Shown: positions 62,429 to 64,000 of the stretch, piece by piece
How positions within the stretch are numbered: position 1 is the stretch's first letter
How the letters are laid out: every line of letters begins with the position of its first letter
Source: Lactobacillus kullabergensis
Lineage (GTDB): Bacteria; Bacillota; Bacilli; Lactobacillales; Lactobacillaceae
Assembly (NCBI RefSeq): GCF_000967195.1
Contig: NZ_KQ033871.1
Location: 1,867,035-1,931,034 of the forward strand
Length of the DNA: 64,000 bases
Direction: 5' to 3'
Notes under the pieces: model-generated
The model's database searches: none
What the model was told of the DNA's origin: nothing
Seen by the model: only the letters and a program-made list of their open reading frames with translations
Translations under genes and position numbers: made by a program

Positions 62429-63490
62429 TATTATTTTAGCTATTTCAATACACATATCTTCAGCCTGTGGTTCTGTACCAAAAAAGTTTAAACTACCATG
62501 ATCACATCCCATATATTTGATAACATTTATGTCGACATTGTGTTGTAAAGCTTGTTTGATAAACTCTTCCGCTACTAACGTAATCAAATCGTATTGATTC
62601 AAAATAAAAGTAAGCGGTGGTATCTTACTCCAATCCCTAATATTAAAAAGATCAACCACCTCATCTCTAGGATCTAATTTGTAATGTAGATAGTTGCTTT
62701 CAAAGCCAGCCAAAGAACTTAGCATTCTGCGAACTCTATTTTTAACATATTGCTCATCTGCTGGACAAACATCAAATTTATTCCAATCATAGTATGGCTC
62801 CATATTATTATCTATAGCCGGATATAGTTCTATGGCCCGGGAAATAATTGAGGTGTCCTTCATTAAAACAATACAAGAGTTAATCAATCCACTGCCTGCA
62901 CTGTCACCTGCCAAGACCAGCTTTTTACTATGTGATCCAAGTTTTTCGTGGTTACTTGTTGCCCATTTAATGATACCTAATGCATCATTAATTGCTGCTG
63001 GATAAGGATTTTCTGGAGCCAGCCGATAATGGGGAAAGATGACTGTCGTTTGTGCCTGTTCAGCAATATATTTCATTTGCTTACCAAATTCTTCTATTTT
63101 ACCGGTCATATAAGCTCCACCATGAAAATAAACTAAAATGGGATTGTCAGGGTTTGCATTTTCAGCTTTAAAAATAAAGGTATCAATGTAATGGTCATTA
63201 TCAATTTCAACTAATTGTTCTTCTTCAATTACCTTACTAGTTGTTAAATCATAGGTAATATTTTCTGGACGATTGCGGTCAAAATTTAGTGAAAATGGTT
63301 TAGATCCTATACCCTCATCCATCTTTTTCTGAATAATTTTTTTAACATATGGATCTACTATATTTAGTTTTGTTTCTCCTGTTTGACCAGGTACAGGTTT
63401 AACAGTTTCTTTAACGCCATTAATATTTTTTTCAAAAGTCTTCGTCTGTAATTCAGTTATTAAAGACTGTGAATATTGCCTTTGCTCCAT
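62408..63490 (-). CDS. alpha/beta-hydrolase, HSL-type esterase
   Basis: The 360-residue protein has the oxyanion motif VYFHGGAYMTG near 122-132, the nucleophile elbow LAGDSAGSG near 198, and a late histidine in GCDHGSLNFFG near 336. It is larger than the 36325 esterase because of a long N-terminal cap. The ATG at 63490 follows GGAGAG; an earlier ATG lies inside the leader. Its own RAT leader links it to the PTS operon, so it may de-esterify an acylated sugar taken up by that PTS. That role is inference. Confidence 0.87.
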   Translation of the reverse strand: MEQRQYSQSLITELQTKTFEKNINGVKETVKPVPGQTGETKLNIVDPYVKKIIQKKMDEGIGSKPFSLNFDRNRPENITYDLTTSKVIEEEQLVEIDNDHYIDTFIFKAENANPDNPILVYFHGGAYMTGKIEEFGKQMKYIAEQAQTTVIFPHYRLAPENPYPAAINDALGIIKWATSNHEKLGSHSKKLVLAGDSAGSGLINSCIVLMKDTSIISRAIELYPAIDNNMEPYYDWNKFDVCPADEQYVKNRVRRMLSSLAGFESNYLHYKLDPRDEVVDLFNIRDWSKIPPLTFILNQYDLITLVAEEFIKQALQHNVDINVIKYMGCDHGSLNFFGTEPQAEDMCIEIAKIIKKRLHD

Positions 63491-63511
63491 GATTGCTCTC
63501 CTTTTTTGCAT

Positions 63512-63555
63512 AAAAAAACCGAAAAAGCATACATTATTGTATACTTCTTCGGTTT
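63512..63555 (-). terminator. antiterminated leader terminator of the esterase gene
   Basis: On the minus strand AACCGAAGAAGTATAC pairs with GTATGCTTTTTCGGTT and a T run follows. The 5' arm overlaps the RAT element at 63552-63583. Confidence 0.87.
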
Positions 63556-63583
63556 CGCCAGTTTCTAAGCTGTTACGATCCTA
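63552..63583 (-). promoter_or_regulatory. ribonucleic antiterminator (RAT) 2
   Basis: It is identical to RAT 1 except for one loop-side base (AGCTTAG for AGTTTAG on the minus strand): GGATCGTAACAG, loop, CTGGCGAAACC. It precedes the esterase start and overlaps a terminator. Confidence 0.85.
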
Positions 63584-63596
63584 ACTAATTTTCAAA

Positions 63597-63637
63597 ATTA
63601 TATTAACATACTTTTTTTGGTTTGGAAAGCGCTTGCT
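63597..63637 (-). promoter_or_regulatory. esterase promoter with cre-like palindrome
   Basis: The minus-strand -10 TATAAT is at 63597-63602. Upstream, GGAAAGCGCTTGCT (plus strand, 63623-63636) is a cre-like palindrome centred on GCGC over the -35 region. Confidence 0.5.
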
Positions 63638-63647
63638 AAAAAATTAT

Positions 63648-64000
63648 TCAGAGCAACGACTTAACTCCTAATAATACCAGCAAGAAACCAATTGTGGGTT
63701 TCATGTAGCGTGTGATTTTAGTTTTAGCTAGAATTTGGGCAAGTCTAGGTGCAATAACAGCTCCAATGATAGCACCGATCATCAAGGGCAACCCAGCAAT
63801 CCAATCTACTCGCCCATCAGCGATATGAAAGATAGCACCCGTGATAGTCATAAAAACCAGAACATAAGTTGAAGTTGCAATAGCCTGAAAATCTTGTAAT
63901 CCCAGTAAAAATAAGCCGCCGATAATAACAGCGCCACCGCTCATACCAGCAACGCCAACCATTAAGCCACCTAAAATACCATACATCCCTGCTTGTAGTC
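63648..64000 (-). CDS. TSUP-family (TauE/SafE) transporter, 5' end outside window
   Basis: The visible 117 or so C-terminal residues read through the window edge without a start, so the gene is cut. They contain glycine-rich membrane segments (GILGGLMVGVAGMSGGAVII, LPLMIGAIIGAVIAPRLAQIL, YMKPTIGFLLVLLGVKSLL) typical of the second half of a TauE/SafE anion exporter. The Met at 63986 is internal, not the start. Confidence 0.85.
   Translation of the reverse strand, partial: LQAGMYGILGGLMVGVAGMSGGAVIIGGLFLLGLQDFQAIATSTYVLVFMTITGAIFHIADGRVDWIAGLPLMIGAIIGAVIAPRLAQILAKTKITRYMKPTIGFLLVLLGVKSLL

Noticed and set aside
62832..62845. Third Noc-like site, ATGGCCCGGGAAAT
   Set aside because: Only 12 of 14 positions match, the left arm is broken and it lies in a conserved coding sequence.

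Overview
The window is low-GC Firmicutes DNA with the features of a Lactobacillus (sensu stricto) chromosome. It carries secreted proteins with an S-layer-associated-type repeat region, PTS sugar uptake, purine salvage, a complete acetylase-variant diaminopimelate/lysine pathway, strong AGGAGG-like ribosome sites and many hairpin terminators. The genus is inferred from gene content and protein flavour only. Nothing in the window fixes the species, and no rRNA, tRNA, prophage, CRISPR array or intact insertion sequence was seen.

Layout. 1-2700: a thiamine salvage operon (thiM-thiD-thiE) behind a TPP riboswitch, with a perfect CcpA cre box at the transcript start. 2750-8140: gap, a short LysR regulator, a GNAT gene broken by one stop codon, a LytTR/LiaF-like pair with tandem operator repeats, and a RelB-like/PemK-like toxin-antitoxin pair. 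Two convergent terminators in this stretch each contain the same 43-bp IS-end-like palindrome. 8197-13975: an FMN-binding-domain flavoprotein reductase, then purB-purA divergent from guaC. 14290-16547: three consecutive secreted proteins. 16656-23272: a polyamine/iron-type ABC importer with two tandem binding proteins, followed by adenine deaminase.

23539-33586: the lysine block. lysA-dapH-(deacetylase)-dapA-dapB-patA-asd lies behind a lysine riboswitch and is divergent from aspartokinase-dapF. Together these genes supply every step from aspartate to lysine. 33703-44969: a LysR/flavoprotein/esterase locus, an amino-acid permease with a C26 amidase, an SLC13-like carrier, an ABC-F protein behind an attenuator leader, cytidine deaminase-ASCH, GNAT and SDR genes. 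45131-47607: a decaying patch in which an intact NAD(P)-binding oxidoreductase lies between a MerR pseudogene and a zinc alcohol dehydrogenase pseudogene. Its promoter still has the 19-bp spacer typical of MerR control.

48126-50689: an M20 amidohydrolase with a DUF3100 membrane protein and a second small membrane protein. 51093-57843: a MalY-type lyase, a DUF3737 protein, and an AraC-type regulator divergent from a phospho-beta-glucosidase/beta-glucoside PTS pair. 57943-64000: a mannose-class PTS operon with its own BglG-type antiterminator and a Nif3-like protein, preceded by an HSL-type esterase unit. Each unit has a leader with the same ribonucleic antiterminator (RAT) overlapping a terminator, plus an upstream cre-like box, so they form a local two-unit regulon of unknown substrate. 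A TSUP transporter gene is cut by the right edge.

Two exact copies of the Noc-binding palindrome (ATTTCCCGGGAAAT) and two parS-like sites (GTTTCACATGAAAC) lie between 40.7 and 51 kb, which suggests a chromosome-organisation role for that stretch.
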